A stretch of DNA of 64,000 nt. Source: CAVUFH01 sp963740835 (GTDB taxonomy: Bacteria; Actinomycetota; Acidimicrobiia; IMCC26256; PALSA-610). Numbering within the stretch: the first letter of the stretch is position 1; the number at the start of each line of letters is the position of its first letter. The DNA lies in the NCBI GenBank assembly GCA_963740835.1, contig CAVUFH010000007.1:744001-808000 (forward strand), given 5' to 3'. This document shows positions 42,535 to 51,364 of the stretch, one piece after another. The translations under genes were made by a program, and so were the position numbers. The notes under the pieces are model-generated. The model was not told the origin of the DNA, made no database searches, and saw only the letters and a list, made by a program, of their open reading frames with translations.

Positions 42535-43980
42535 CTAGGCGATGCCTCCCCGCGGCACGAGCGGTCGCCACGCATGGCCCGGGCCGAGGAAGCGGTGCTG
42601 ATCGGTGGGTCCGTCGCTCCCCGAGACGTAATCCTCCGGCGCTCCCGTCTCCCACGCCTTGAGGATCGGGTCGATGATGCGCCACGCCCACTCGACCTCG
42701 TCGAAGCGCAAGAACGGCGTGTGGTCGCCTTCGAGCACGTCGAGCAACAGGCCTTCGTACGCGGACGCCTCGGAGTCGGTGTCGCTGTCGTTCACGTACG
42801 ACGCGCTGAGCACTGACTCGCGCGCCTCGAGCTCGAGCCCGGGTTGCTTGGTGCGCACGACGAGATCGGTCCGTTCGTTCGGGCTCATACGGAAGACGAG
42901 CCAGTTCGGATCCGCATGCTCGAGCGGCGTGTGCCGGAACAGTCGGGTCGGCGGTTCCCGGAAGCGGAACGCGACCTCGTGCGCCTTGGCCGTGAGCCGC
43001 TTGCCCGAGCGCAGCAGCACCGGGACACCCTCCCATCGCCACGTGTCGAGATGGAGCCGGACCGCGGCGAACGTCTCGGTGCGCGATGTCGGGTCCACGC
43101 CCGGCTCGGCGCGGTACCCGACCACCGGCTTCCCGTCGACGAGCCCGGCCGTGTACTGGCCGCGCACCGAGTCGGCGGCGGTGTCGACCGCTCGGACCGC
43201 CTTCAACACCTCGACCTTGTGGTCGCGGATCATCTCCGCGTCCCACAGCGCCGGTGGCTCCATCGTCGAGATCGTCATCATCTGGATCAGGTGGTTCTGG
43301 ATCATGTCGCGCAACGCACCGATGCCGTCGTAGTAGCGCGAGCGCCCTTCGACCCCGAGCGTCTCCGCCACGGTGATCTGGATCTCGTCGACGTGCGCGG
43401 CGCGCAGCACCGGCTCGACGAACCGGTTCGCGAAGCGGAACACCAAGATGTTCTGCACCGTCTCCTTGCCGAGGAAGTGGTCGATTCGGAAGATCTGGTC
43501 CTCGCGCCAATAGGTGTGCAGCTGCTCGTTCAGCGCGAGCGCGGACTCGAGATCGGTGCCGAACGGCTTCTCGATGACGAGCCGGCGCCAGCCGTCGGAT
43601 TCGTCGGCGAGTCCGGCCTTGGCGATGGTCTCGGCCGCGTCCGCGAACACCCCGGGCGGCAGCGCGAGGTAGAAGATCGCGGGACCGTCGATGACGGAGT
43701 GCAACGTGCGCAAAGACTCGATGGAGATGTCGCCCCCGTGGAAGTCGATGCGTTCGACGAACCGCTCGAAGTACTTCTTGTCGACGTCGGCGACGTTTTC
43801 GGACATGGCCGCGGTCAGCTCTTCGTGGAACTGATCGTTCGTCCATTCCTGACGCGCGTATCCGATGATGCGCAGATCGGCGAGGCGCTCACGCCGCTCG
43901 AGCGACAGCAGCGCGGGGAACAGCAGGCGGGCCGCGAGGTCACCGGATGCGCCGAGAACGACGAGGGTCGGACTTCCCAT
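42535..43980 (-). CDS. zwf: Glucose-6-phosphate 1-dehydrogenase
   Basis: The 481-residue enzyme has the NADP loop VVLGASGDLAARLLFPAL, the KPFG segment VIEKPFGTDL, the active-site signature FRIDHFLGKE and the substrate region DMIQNHLIQMM. The C-terminus has YEGLLLDVLEGDHTPFLRFDEVEWAW. It oxidises glucose-6-phosphate to 6-phosphogluconolactone, producing NADPH. It is intact. ATG 43980 lies six bases after TACGCT. It is convergent with ppgK and divergent from the LLM oxidoreductase. Confidence 0.97.
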   Translation of the reverse strand: MGSPTLVVLGASGDLAARLLFPALLSLERRERLADLRIIGYARQEWTNDQFHEELTAAMSENVADVDKKYFERFVERIDFHGGDISIESLRTLHSVIDGPAIFYLALPPGVFADAAETIAKAGLADESDGWRRLVIEKPFGTDLESALALNEQLHTYWREDQIFRIDHFLGKETVQNILVFRFANRFVEPVLRAAHVDEIQITVAETLGVEGRSRYYDGIGALRDMIQNHLIQMMTISTMEPPALWDAEMIRDHKVEVLKAVRAVDTAADSVRGQYTAGLVDGKPVVGYRAEPGVDPTSRTETFAAVRLHLDTWRWEGVPVLLRSGKRLTAKAHEVAFRFREPPTRLFRHTPLEHADPNWLVFRMSPNERTDLVVRTKQPGLELEARESVLSASYVNDSDTDSEASAYEGLLLDVLEGDHTPFLRFDEVEWAWRIIDPILKAWETGAPEDYVSGSDGPTDQHRFLGPGHAWRPLVPRGGIA

Positions 43981-43986
43981 CCCGCG

Positions 43987-43992
43987 AGCGTA
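43987..43992 (-). promoter_or_regulatory. -10 element (TACGCT) of zwf
   Basis: On the minus strand TACGCT ends six bases before ATG 43980, the exact leaderless spacing, in a 21-bp space shared with the divergent LLM gene. Confidence 0.55.
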
Positions 43993-44001
43993 CGCGCGAC
44001 C

Positions 44002-45057
44002 ATGCCGCCCATGAGTCTCCGTCTCGGCATCAACCTCGGCTATCAAGACTGGGCGAACGGCCTTCCGGCCGCGATCGGCCTCGCGCAGCGCGCCGAGTCA
44101 CTCGGCTTCCACTCGGCATGGACCGCGGAGGCCTACGGCACGGATGCGATCACGCCGCTCACCTGGTTGATGGCGAATACCGAGCGCATGCAGTTCGGTC
44201 CCGCGATCATGCAGATGCCGGCGCGCACCCCCGCGATGACCGCGATGACCGCGGCCACGCTCGACGGCATGAGCGGCGGCCGGTTCCTGCTCGGGCTCGG
44301 CGCGTCCGGCCCGCAGGTGGCCGAGGGCTGGCACGGCCAGGCGTACGGCAAGCCCCTCGTGCGCACTCGCGAGTACGTCGAGATCGTGCGCGAGATCCTC
44401 AAACGCGAGAAGCCGCTCGAACACCATGGCGAGCACTACGACATCCCGTACCACGGTGCGGACGCGACCGGCCTGGGCAAGCCGCTCAAGATCATCGTGC
44501 ACCCGCGCCGCGCCGACATCCCGATCTACCTTGCGGCGATCGGGCCGAAGAATGTCGCGCTCGCCGCGGAGATCGCCGACGGCTGGCTGCCGATCTTCTT
44601 CTCGCCGTTCCGCGTGAAGGAAGCTTTCGGCGACGCGTTCGATGCCGGCTTCGCGCGCGCCGGCGGCGGGAAGGATGTGAACGGCTTCGACATCGCGCCC
44701 ACCGTCACTGTGATCGTCGGCGACGATCCGGAGCAGCTGGCCGGCTTCATCCGGCCGATGATCGCGTTGTACGTCGGCGGCATGGGCGCGCGCGGCAGGA
44801 ACTTCTACAACGACCTCGCGTGCCGGTACGGCTTCGAGGGTCCGGCCAAGGAGATCCAGGACCTCTATCTCGACGGCAAGAAGCAAGAGGCGGCCGCGGC
44901 CATCCCGTTCGAGATGATCGATGAAGTCGCGCTGCTCGGCCCGAAGGAACGCATCGCCGATCGCCTCGGTGCGTGGCGCGACGCCGGTGTCACCACGATG
45001 ATCCTCGGCGCGCAGCAGCCCGAAGCGCTCGAGGTCATGGCCGAGCTCGTCAACTGA
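44002..45057 (+). CDS. LLM class (probable F420-dependent) oxidoreductase
   Basis: The 351-residue protein is a luciferase-like TIM barrel: LGINLGYQDWANGLPAAI, SLGFHSAWTAEAYGTDAI, MQMPARTPAMTAMTAATLD, RFLLGLGASGPQVAEGWHG and YLAAIGPKNVALAAEIADGW. These fit the actinobacterial F420-dependent group, where His and Glu/Trp of the barrel contact F420. The substrate is unknown. ATG 44002 or ATG 44011 may start translation; neither has a ribosome site. It shares a 21-bp divergent space with zwf. Confidence 0.9.
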   Translation: MPPMSLRLGINLGYQDWANGLPAAIGLAQRAESLGFHSAWTAEAYGTDAITPLTWLMANTERMQFGPAIMQMPARTPAMTAMTAATLDGMSGGRFLLGLGASGPQVAEGWHGQAYGKPLVRTREYVEIVREILKREKPLEHHGEHYDIPYHGADATGLGKPLKIIVHPRRADIPIYLAAIGPKNVALAAEIADGWLPIFFSPFRVKEAFGDAFDAGFARAGGGKDVNGFDIAPTVTVIVGDDPEQLAGFIRPMIALYVGGMGARGRNFYNDLACRYGFEGPAKEIQDLYLDGKKQEAAAAIPFEMIDEVALLGPKERIADRLGAWRDAGVTTMILGAQQPEALEVMAELVN

Positions 45058-45070
45058 CCCGCGCGCGCCG

Positions 45071-45847
45071 TCAGCGGGCGATGAGGCCGCCGTCGACCAG
45101 CAGCGACACGCCGTTCACGTAGGACGCGTCGTCGGAGCACAGCCACACGACGGTCTGCGCGATCTCCTCCGGTGTGGCCATGCGGCCCATCGGCAACCGG
45201 CGCAGCATGCGCTCGCCCTGATCGGGGAGGGCGTCGAGGTACGCGCGCATCGGGACGGTCTCGGTCTGGCCGGGCATGACCGCGTTCACGCGCACGCCCT
45301 GGGCCGCGAACTCCTGCGCGGCCTGCTTGGTGAGGCCGAGCACGCCGTGCTTCGCCGCCGTGTACTGCGGCTGACCCGGCGCCGGCACGGTGCCGGCAGC
45401 CGACGAGATGTTGACGATGGCGCCACCGCGCCCTTGCGCCGAGAACTGCCGGAGCTCGTGCTGCATGCACAGGAACACGCCGGTGAGGTCGACGTCGATC
45501 GTGCGCTGCCATTCCACGAGCGAGTGCTCGGTGAACGGCTTCGCATCCGGCGCGATGCCCGCGTTGTTGACTGCGCAGTCGAGACCTCCGAACCGGTCCA
45601 CCGCGGTCTCCACCATGCGCGCCACCGCGTTCTCGTCCACGACATCGGCGCGCACCGCGACCGCGTTGCCGTCAATGGCACGCGTCGTACCGATTGCGCT
45701 CGCTTCGTCGACATCGGCGACCACGACGTTCGCGCCACGTTCCGCGAACGACAACGCGATCGCGCGACCGATGCCGCTGCCCGCGCCGGTGACCAGGGCG
45801 ACTTTTCCCACGAGGTTCCCGCCTTCGGCTCGGCCGTCGAGGCTCAT
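45071..45847 (-). CDS. SDR family oxidoreductase
   Basis: The 258-residue classical SDR has TGAGSGIGRAIAL, VVVADVDEAS (acidic residue after beta2, so NAD is likely), NNAGIAPDAKPF, NISSAAGT with the catalytic Ser, YTAAKHGVLGLTK with Tyr and Lys, and the VDGGLIAR end. ATG 45847 overlaps the stop of the upstream SDR gene (ATGA), so translation is coupled. Substrate unknown. Confidence 0.92.
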   Translation of the reverse strand: MSLDGRAEGGNLVGKVALVTGAGSGIGRAIALSFAERGANVVVADVDEASAIGTTRAIDGNAVAVRADVVDENAVARMVETAVDRFGGLDCAVNNAGIAPDAKPFTEHSLVEWQRTIDVDLTGVFLCMQHELRQFSAQGRGGAIVNISSAAGTVPAPGQPQYTAAKHGVLGLTKQAAQEFAAQGVRVNAVMPGQTETVPMRAYLDALPDQGERMLRRLPMGRMATPEEIAQTVVWLCSDDASYVNGVSLLVDGGLIAR

Positions 45848-46617
45848 GCCTTGCGGCTCGCGAGATACGGGACGCTCCGGACAACCAGGCCGTTCTCCTC
45901 GTCCGGAGCGCACGTAGCGAGCGCGAGCACCGCGTCCACCATCGTGTCCATCGGTTCCAGGAAGTCGTCGGGGAGGTCCATCATCGCGGCCGCGCCCTCG
46001 GTCTTCACCGCCGCGCGCGGCGCGACCGCGTTGACCGCGATGCCGGTGCCTTGCAGCTCGGTCGCGAACGACTTCGTCATGCGGTCGAGCGCGGCCTTGC
46101 TCGGCGCGTAGGTCGACGACCGCGCCTGCTGCGCACCGGGACCTGGGTCGACGATCGCGCTGGTGATGTTGACGACCCAGCCCGAGCCGCGCTCCCGCAT
46201 CGCCGGGACGACCGCTTTGGTGAGGAGGTAGGGCGTGATCACGTTGACTTCGTACGCGACGCGCAGCCGCCGCTCCGACGTCTCGTCGATCGAGAGGTAG
46301 AAGCACGCGGCGGCGTTGTTGACGAGGATGTCGATCGGCCCCAGCGCCGCTTCCGCCTCGTGCACGATCGCGGCGCGATCACCCCCGGGATCCGACAGGT
46401 CGGCGACGATCGGGAGCGCGATGCCACCGGCGGCTTCGATCGTTGCGGCCGTCTCGCGCAACGAGCCCGCGAGGTGGCCACCCGATCCGGGCTCGAGACT
46501 GCGCGCGACCAGCGCGACGCGGGCGCCCTCGACGCCGAAGCGGCGCGCGATCGCGGCACCGATCCCCCGGCTGGCGCCGGTGACGAGGGCGACTCGCCCC
46601 GTAAGTGCGTTCGGCAC
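45844..46617 (-). CDS. SDR family oxidoreductase
   Basis: The 257-residue protein starts at GTG 46617 (VPNALTGRVALVTGASRGIG). It has VALVARS after beta2, NNAAACFYLS instead of NNAG, NITSAIVDPG with the catalytic Ser and YAPSKAALDRMTKS with Tyr and Lys. The C-terminal part lacks the usual VDGG. The substrate is unknown. TATTGT on the minus strand lies nine bases before the GTG. It is divergent from the amidohydrolase at 46679 and coupled to the next SDR. Confidence 0.9.
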   Translation of the reverse strand: MPNALTGRVALVTGASRGIGAAIARRFGVEGARVALVARSLEPGSGGHLAGSLRETAATIEAAGGIALPIVADLSDPGGDRAAIVHEAEAALGPIDILVNNAAACFYLSIDETSERRLRVAYEVNVITPYLLTKAVVPAMRERGSGWVVNITSAIVDPGPGAQQARSSTYAPSKAALDRMTKSFATELQGTGIAVNAVAPRAAVKTEGAAAMMDLPDDFLEPMDTMVDAVLALATCAPDEENGLVVRSVPYLASRKA

Positions 46618-46678
46618 AGCGGGTGGACAATAGTTGGGTCCCGCAGTCGCCCCACTGGGCGAGGCAAAAGGAGACGCG

Positions 46679-48388
46679 ATGCTCGACGTGCTCATTCGCG
46701 GTGGCTCGATCGTCGACGGCACTGGCGCACCCGCGCGGGCGGGCGATGTCGGCATCCGCGACGGGCGGATCGTGGCGATCGGCGAGGTCGACGAGCCCGC
46801 GACCCGCGTCATCGACGCCGACGGAAAGATCGTCGCGCCCGGCTTCGTCGACATCCACACGCACTACGACGCGCAGGCGTTCTTCGACACCACGCTGAGC
46901 CCGTCGCCGCTCCACGGTGTCACAACCGTGATCGGCGGGAACTGCGGTTTCACGATCGCGCCGCTCGGTCCGGAGCACGGCGACTACCTGATGCGCATGC
47001 TCGCGCGCGTCGAGGGCATGTCGGTGTCCGCGCTGGCGGAAGGCGTGCCGTGGGACTGGAAGTCCTTCGGCGAGTACCTCGACAAGATCGACGGCACACT
47101 CGCGCCGAACGCAGGCTTCCTCGTCGGGCACTCGACCATTCGCAGGGTCGTGATGGGTGAGCGCGCGACCCAGGAAGAGGCCACCCCGGAGGACCTCGCG
47201 GCGATGGAGCAGTTGCTGGCGGAGAGCCTGGCCGCGGGCGGGCTCGGCTTCTCGTCGTCGTGGGCGCGCACGCACAACGACGCCGACGGCGACATGGTGC
47301 CCTCCCGCTACGCGACCGAAGACGAACTGATCGCGCTGTGCAAGGTCGTGTCGCGGTTCCCCGGCACGACCCTCGAGTTCATCCCGTGCGTCGGCCAGTT
47401 CGAGGACTACGCCGCCGACCTCATGACGCGCATGTCGCTGGCTGCCGATCGCCCCCTGAACTGGAACGTCCTGTTCGTCTCCGCGGCCAACATGGACATG
47501 GCCGAGCACAACCTCGCTGCGTCCGACTACGCGCGCGAACGCGGCGCCACGGTCCTCGCCCTGACGATGCCCGACGCGCCGTCGCCGCGCATCTGCTTCG
47601 ACAACGGCTTCCTGCTCGACACGATCCCCGGCTGGCAGAAGCCGATGACGCTCCCGCACGACGAGAAGAAGGCGATGCTCGCGAGCGCCGAAGGTCGCGC
47701 CGCGCTCGTCGAGGCATCGGGCGAAGGCAAGGGACTGGTCGGTATCGCGAACTGGCCGATCTACATCATCAATGAGACCTTCGCGCCCGAGAACAAGAAG
47801 TTCGAAGGGCGCAGCGTCGGCGACATCGCGAAGGAGCAGGGAAAGGAACCGCTCGACGCGCTGCTCGACATCGTGGTCGCTGACGACCTCATGACCGGGT
47901 TCGGATTCCCGCGCGGCCCCGAGAAGGACGAGGACTGGCGGACGCGCGTGCAGATCTGGCGCGACGCGCGAACGGTCGTCGGGGCGTCGGATGCCGGTGC
48001 CCACCTCGACTTCCTGGCAACGTTCAACTACTCCACCGCGTTGCTCGGGAAGGCGGTGCGTGAGCGGCAGATGCTGCCGATCGAAGAAGCGATCCACATG
48101 CTCACCGATGTCCCGGCCCGGCTGTACGGGATCACGGAACGAGGCCGTATCGCGACCGGTTGGCACGCCGACATCGTGGTGCTGGATCCCACGACGATCG
48201 GACCGCAGCCGGTGCGGATGCGCTTCGACCTGCCCACGAACGCACCACGGTTGTTCGGCGGTGCCGACGGCATCGACCACGTGATCGTCAACGGCGCCGA
48301 GATCGTCGACCACGGCGCATTCACCGACGCGCGTCCCGGCCGGTTGTTCCGTTCCGGCCGCGACACGGAGACGGTCACCGCGTCGTGA
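46679..48388 (+). CDS. Amidohydrolase family protein, N-acyl-D-amino-acid deacylase type
   Basis: The 569-residue protein has the metal motif DIHTHYDAQ near residue 61, then GGNCGFTIAPL, VGHSTIR, a GHxx-like SSSWARTHN loop, and SDAGAHLDFL carrying the metal-binding Asp near residue 440. The C-terminus has GRIATGWHADIVVLD, the beta-sandwich closing strand. D-aminoacylases hydrolyse N-acyl-D-amino acids; distant members act on other amides or cyclic ureas. AAAAGGAG precedes ATG 46679. Confidence 0.88.
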   Translation: MLDVLIRGGSIVDGTGAPARAGDVGIRDGRIVAIGEVDEPATRVIDADGKIVAPGFVDIHTHYDAQAFFDTTLSPSPLHGVTTVIGGNCGFTIAPLGPEHGDYLMRMLARVEGMSVSALAEGVPWDWKSFGEYLDKIDGTLAPNAGFLVGHSTIRRVVMGERATQEEATPEDLAAMEQLLAESLAAGGLGFSSSWARTHNDADGDMVPSRYATEDELIALCKVVSRFPGTTLEFIPCVGQFEDYAADLMTRMSLAADRPLNWNVLFVSAANMDMAEHNLAASDYARERGATVLALTMPDAPSPRICFDNGFLLDTIPGWQKPMTLPHDEKKAMLASAEGRAALVEASGEGKGLVGIANWPIYIINETFAPENKKFEGRSVGDIAKEQGKEPLDALLDIVVADDLMTGFGFPRGPEKDEDWRTRVQIWRDARTVVGASDAGAHLDFLATFNYSTALLGKAVRERQMLPIEEAIHMLTDVPARLYGITERGRIATGWHADIVVLDPTTIGPQPVRMRFDLPTNAPRLFGGADGIDHVIVNGAEIVDHGAFTDARPGRLFRSGRDTETVTAS

Positions 48389-48408
48389 GCCGGCGTTAGG
48401 CAGAGCGG

Positions 48409-49749
48409 GTGGCTTCCCGGCGGTTCCTCGGTCGCATCTGGCGACGCGGGCGCTCGCGCGAATCCGTGCTCACAGTCGACGTCGCGCCCGACCTTCCTGA
48501 GCGCGACGAACAGCGCGTGCGCGCACTCGTCACGGACGTGCTCGCGCGACACCACGCAATGACGCAGCGCGCCGAGGCGGGTGCGATCGCAGACGCTTAC
48601 CTGACGCTCACGGACACCGGTCGTGAACGCTTCTTCCGCATGCTCGCACGCGACTTCTGGATCGATCCCGACGCGGTCGCGTACGCGACCGAAGTTCTGG
48701 GTCGGTCCGAGACGCCACTCGCCCGCCGGACCGCGGAACACGCGTTGCGCGACGCGCTCACGCCGCCCTCGGGCCGGCTCCTGCGCCTGTTCACCGGCCT
48801 CGACGGTGGTGTGAAGCTGCTCGTCGACCTGCGCGCGGACCTCCTGCGGTTCGCAGGCGACGACGAAGAACTCGCCCAGGTCGACGAAGCGCTCTATCAG
48901 CATCTCGTCACGCTGTTCGACGTCGGCCTGCTCTCGCTGCAGCGCATCACGTGGGACGCGCCCGCCTCGCTGCTCGAGAAGCTCATCGCGTACGAGGCCG
49001 TGCACGCGATCGACTCGTGGGCCGACCTCAAGAACCGGCTCGACTCGGACCGCCGTTGTTACGCGTTCTTCCATCCGAACATGCCAGCCGAACCGCTGGT
49101 GTTCGTCGAGGTCGCGTTGACGACCGGGATCGCGCGCGAACTCCCGAAGCTGCTCGACGAGACCGCGCCCGACCTCGATCTCGATCGGGCCGACACTGCC
49201 GTCTTCTATTCGATCTCGAGCTGCCAGCCCGGCCTGGCGGGCGTGAACCTCGGCAACGCGCTCATCAAGGAAGTGGTCGAGCAGCTGAACATCGATCTCC
49301 CGCAGGTGCAGCAGTTCGTCACGCTCTCGCCGATTCCCGGTTTCCGGCGCTGGCTCGAGCGCGAACTCGCCGCGGGGCGGCTCTCGGATCGCGAGCGCGA
49401 GCTCCTGCCCGCGGAGCCGAGCCGCGTGCGCGCCCGGCTCGCCGACGAGGACTGGGACGCCGACGAAGCAATCAAGCCCGCGCTGCTCGCACTGTGCGCC
49501 CGTTACCTCACGACCCTGTACGACAACCGCGTCGCGGACCCGGTTGCCAACTTCCACTATGCCAACGGCGCCGCGTTGGCGCAGATCAACTGGCTCGCAG
49601 ACCCGAGCCCAAGTGGCCGGTCGCGCGCCGCGGGCCTCATGACGAACTACCTGTACGAACCCGAGAAGATCGCGACCCGCGCCGAGCGCTACGCGACATC
49701 GGGAGAAGTCGCGTACTCAGGACCGATCAAAGAGCTGCTCGCCGAATAG
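48409..49749 (+). CDS. Malonyl-CoA decarboxylase
   Basis: The 446-residue protein matches the MCD family: helical N-terminal domain, then SWADLKNRLDSDRRCYAFFHP, FVEVALTTGIA, FYSISSCQPGLAGVNLGN, the catalytic-serine region VTLSPIPGFRRWL and the His region NFHYANGAALAQINWLAD, ending MTNYLYEP. It converts malonyl-CoA to acetyl-CoA and CO2. GTG 48409 is the start. It lies 20 bases after the amidohydrolase and 10 bases before the EthD-like gene, so an operon is likely. Confidence 0.93.
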   Translation: MASRRFLGRIWRRGRSRESVLTVDVAPDLPERDEQRVRALVTDVLARHHAMTQRAEAGAIADAYLTLTDTGRERFFRMLARDFWIDPDAVAYATEVLGRSETPLARRTAEHALRDALTPPSGRLLRLFTGLDGGVKLLVDLRADLLRFAGDDEELAQVDEALYQHLVTLFDVGLLSLQRITWDAPASLLEKLIAYEAVHAIDSWADLKNRLDSDRRCYAFFHPNMPAEPLVFVEVALTTGIARELPKLLDETAPDLDLDRADTAVFYSISSCQPGLAGVNLGNALIKEVVEQLNIDLPQVQQFVTLSPIPGFRRWLERELAAGRLSDRERELLPAEPSRVRARLADEDWDADEAIKPALLALCARYLTTLYDNRVADPVANFHYANGAALAQINWLADPSPSGRSRAAGLMTNYLYEPEKIATRAERYATSGEVAYSGPIKELLAE

Positions 49750-49752
49750 GGT
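49747..49752 (+). promoter_or_regulatory. -10 element (TAGGGT) before the EthD-like gene
   Basis: TAGGGT ends seven bases before GTG 49760 and overlaps the stop of the malonyl-CoA decarboxylase gene; it may give a separate leaderless transcript. Confidence 0.45.
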
Positions 49753-49759
49753 TCGGCCC

Positions 49760-50479
49760 GTGGAGAAGCTCGTCTATCTGATCTGGGACCGTCCATCGCG
49801 TGATCCCGAGGACATCCGCCGCCAGTTCCTCGACGACCTCGCCCCGCGATTGCTCGCGGCGGGCGCGCGCGGGCTCGAGGTCCATCTCGACGATGCCGAC
49901 GCCCAGATCCCGACGATGGTGCCCGTCCCCGACGACGAACTGCCGGTGCGCGCCGCGGTGAGCGTGTGGGTCGACAACCACGACGCGCACACCGAGTACG
50001 AGGCGATCCTCGCCGAAGCCGGCATCCGCCGTGCGGGCTATCTCGTCACCGAGTCGCTCTACCAGGAGTACGGCGGCAACGAGCACGCGCCGGCGCGCGA
50101 CTGGGCCGACGGCGAGCGTTCGCCCGGTGTCGTCATGCTCACGATCTTCGACAAGCCGCAGGGGATGGACGACGACACGTTCTACGGGCACTGGTACGGA
50201 CACCAGTCGCCGATGTCGGAGGAGATGCAGCCGCGCGCCCGCTACGTGCGCAACGCAGTCGTGCGGTCGATCACGCCCGGCGCCCCGCGGTACAAGGCGA
50301 TCGTCGCGGAGGCGTGGCCGAGCGCGGCGCTGCTCACCGACCTGCCCGCGTTCTTCGGCTCCGCCGACGGTTCCGACCTCGGCGAGCGCATTCGCATCAT
50401 GCTCGACAGCACCAAGCTGCTCTACGACCCCGCGACGATGCGTACGTACACGCTTTCCGAATACATCGTGAAGAGCTGA
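49760..50479 (+). CDS. EthD-like dimeric alpha-beta barrel protein
   Basis: The 239-residue protein is a tandem of two ferredoxin-like halves. The first starts KLVYLIWDRPSRDPEDIRRQF; the second has VVMLTIFDKPQGMDDDTFYG and the EthD motif HWYGHQSPMSEEMQP followed by RYVRNAV. EthD-domain proteins support or catalyse steps in ether, polyketide or aromatic breakdown. No cofactor site is seen. GTG 49760 is the start. Confidence 0.8.
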   Translation: MEKLVYLIWDRPSRDPEDIRRQFLDDLAPRLLAAGARGLEVHLDDADAQIPTMVPVPDDELPVRAAVSVWVDNHDAHTEYEAILAEAGIRRAGYLVTESLYQEYGGNEHAPARDWADGERSPGVVMLTIFDKPQGMDDDTFYGHWYGHQSPMSEEMQPRARYVRNAVVRSITPGAPRYKAIVAEAWPSAALLTDLPAFFGSADGSDLGERIRIMLDSTKLLYDPATMRTYTLSEYIVKS

Positions 50480-50489
50480 GTGCGACTCG

Positions 50490-51077
50490 GTGGAAGTCGG
50501 CCTCGACGCGATCGCAACCGCGCGGCTGAACCTCGTCATCGTCAATGCACCGATCCTCGCGGCGATGTACGACCGCACCGACGCGCCCGCTTCAACACCG
50601 TTCACGTGGCCGGCGTGGTGGCCAGACGAGGTCGACGCACCGCACGTCGCGATGTGGCGCCGCCGCGCGCCCGACTTCGACGATGCCAACGCCTGGCGAC
50701 CACGTGCTGTCGTTCGTCGGGAGTCGGCAGCGATGATCGGCCACGCCGGCTTCCACCGCCCGCCGGGATCACTCGAGCGGGCGCTGGCCGATCCGACGTA
50801 TCGCGGCACGGCGGTACCGACTACGCGCGGTGTCGTCGAGATCGGCTACACGATCTTCCCGCCCGCGCGCGGTCGGGGCTACGCGACCGAGACGGCGGCC
50901 GCGCTCGTCGATTGGGCGTTCGCGACCGGGGCGGTCAGCACCGTGCTCGCGGCCGTCGCCGAGGACAACACCGCATCCCTCGCCGTACTCGACCGCGTCG
51001 GCGGGTTCGATCGCATCGGCACGTGTCGAGACGACGACGGTGCCGTGGAGCTCGTGTTCCGGCGTGACGTCAGCTGA
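50490..51077 (+). CDS. GNAT family N-acetyltransferase (RimJ/RimL-like)
   Basis: The 195-residue protein has ATARLNLVIVNAPILAAM at its start, as in Rim-type acetyltransferases, MIGHAGFHRPPG, the acetyl-CoA loop IFPPARGRGYATETAAALV and DNTASLAVLDRVGGFDRIG. It transfers an acetyl group to an amine of a protein or metabolite. GTG 50490 is the start. Its end overlaps the convergent DUF1330 gene by eight bases. Confidence 0.88.
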   Translation: MEVGLDAIATARLNLVIVNAPILAAMYDRTDAPASTPFTWPAWWPDEVDAPHVAMWRRRAPDFDDANAWRPRAVVRRESAAMIGHAGFHRPPGSLERALADPTYRGTAVPTTRGVVEIGYTIFPPARGRGYATETAAALVDWAFATGAVSTVLAAVAEDNTASLAVLDRVGGFDRIGTCRDDDGAVELVFRRDVS

Positions 51078-51360
51078 CGACGTCGACCCGCAGGAGCTGG
51101 GTGCGTTCGATCGCCTGATCCCGAACCCCCGCGAGCGCGGCGCGACGCGGGTCCTTGATGTACGCGTCGAGCGCGGCTTCGGACGGGAACTGGATCAGAT
51201 GGATCTCGTTCGGCTCGTCGCGCTCACCGTGCGTCCGCGCGCGATACAGCACCGCACCACCGTGATCGGCGACGAACGGCAGCACCGCGTCCTCGTACTC
51301 GATGAGCTCGGCTTCCCGCCCCGCCCACGCCCACAACAACACGCTGAGCGTCACACTCAT
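51070..51360 (-). CDS. DUF1330-like small protein (dimeric alpha-beta barrel)
   Basis: The 96-residue protein has a single ferredoxin-like unit: LSVLLWAWAGREAELIEYED, GGAVLYRARTHG, HLIQFPSEAALDAYIKDPRR. The FPSxAAxxAYxxDPR pattern is that of DUF1330 and related dimeric barrels. Function unknown. ATG 51360 is six bases after TAGCGT and four bases after the sulfatase stop. Confidence 0.82.
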   Translation of the reverse strand: MSVTLSVLLWAWAGREAELIEYEDAVLPFVADHGGAVLYRARTHGERDEPNEIHLIQFPSEAALDAYIKDPRRAALAGVRDQAIERTQLLRVDVVS

Positions 51361-51364
51361 CTTT

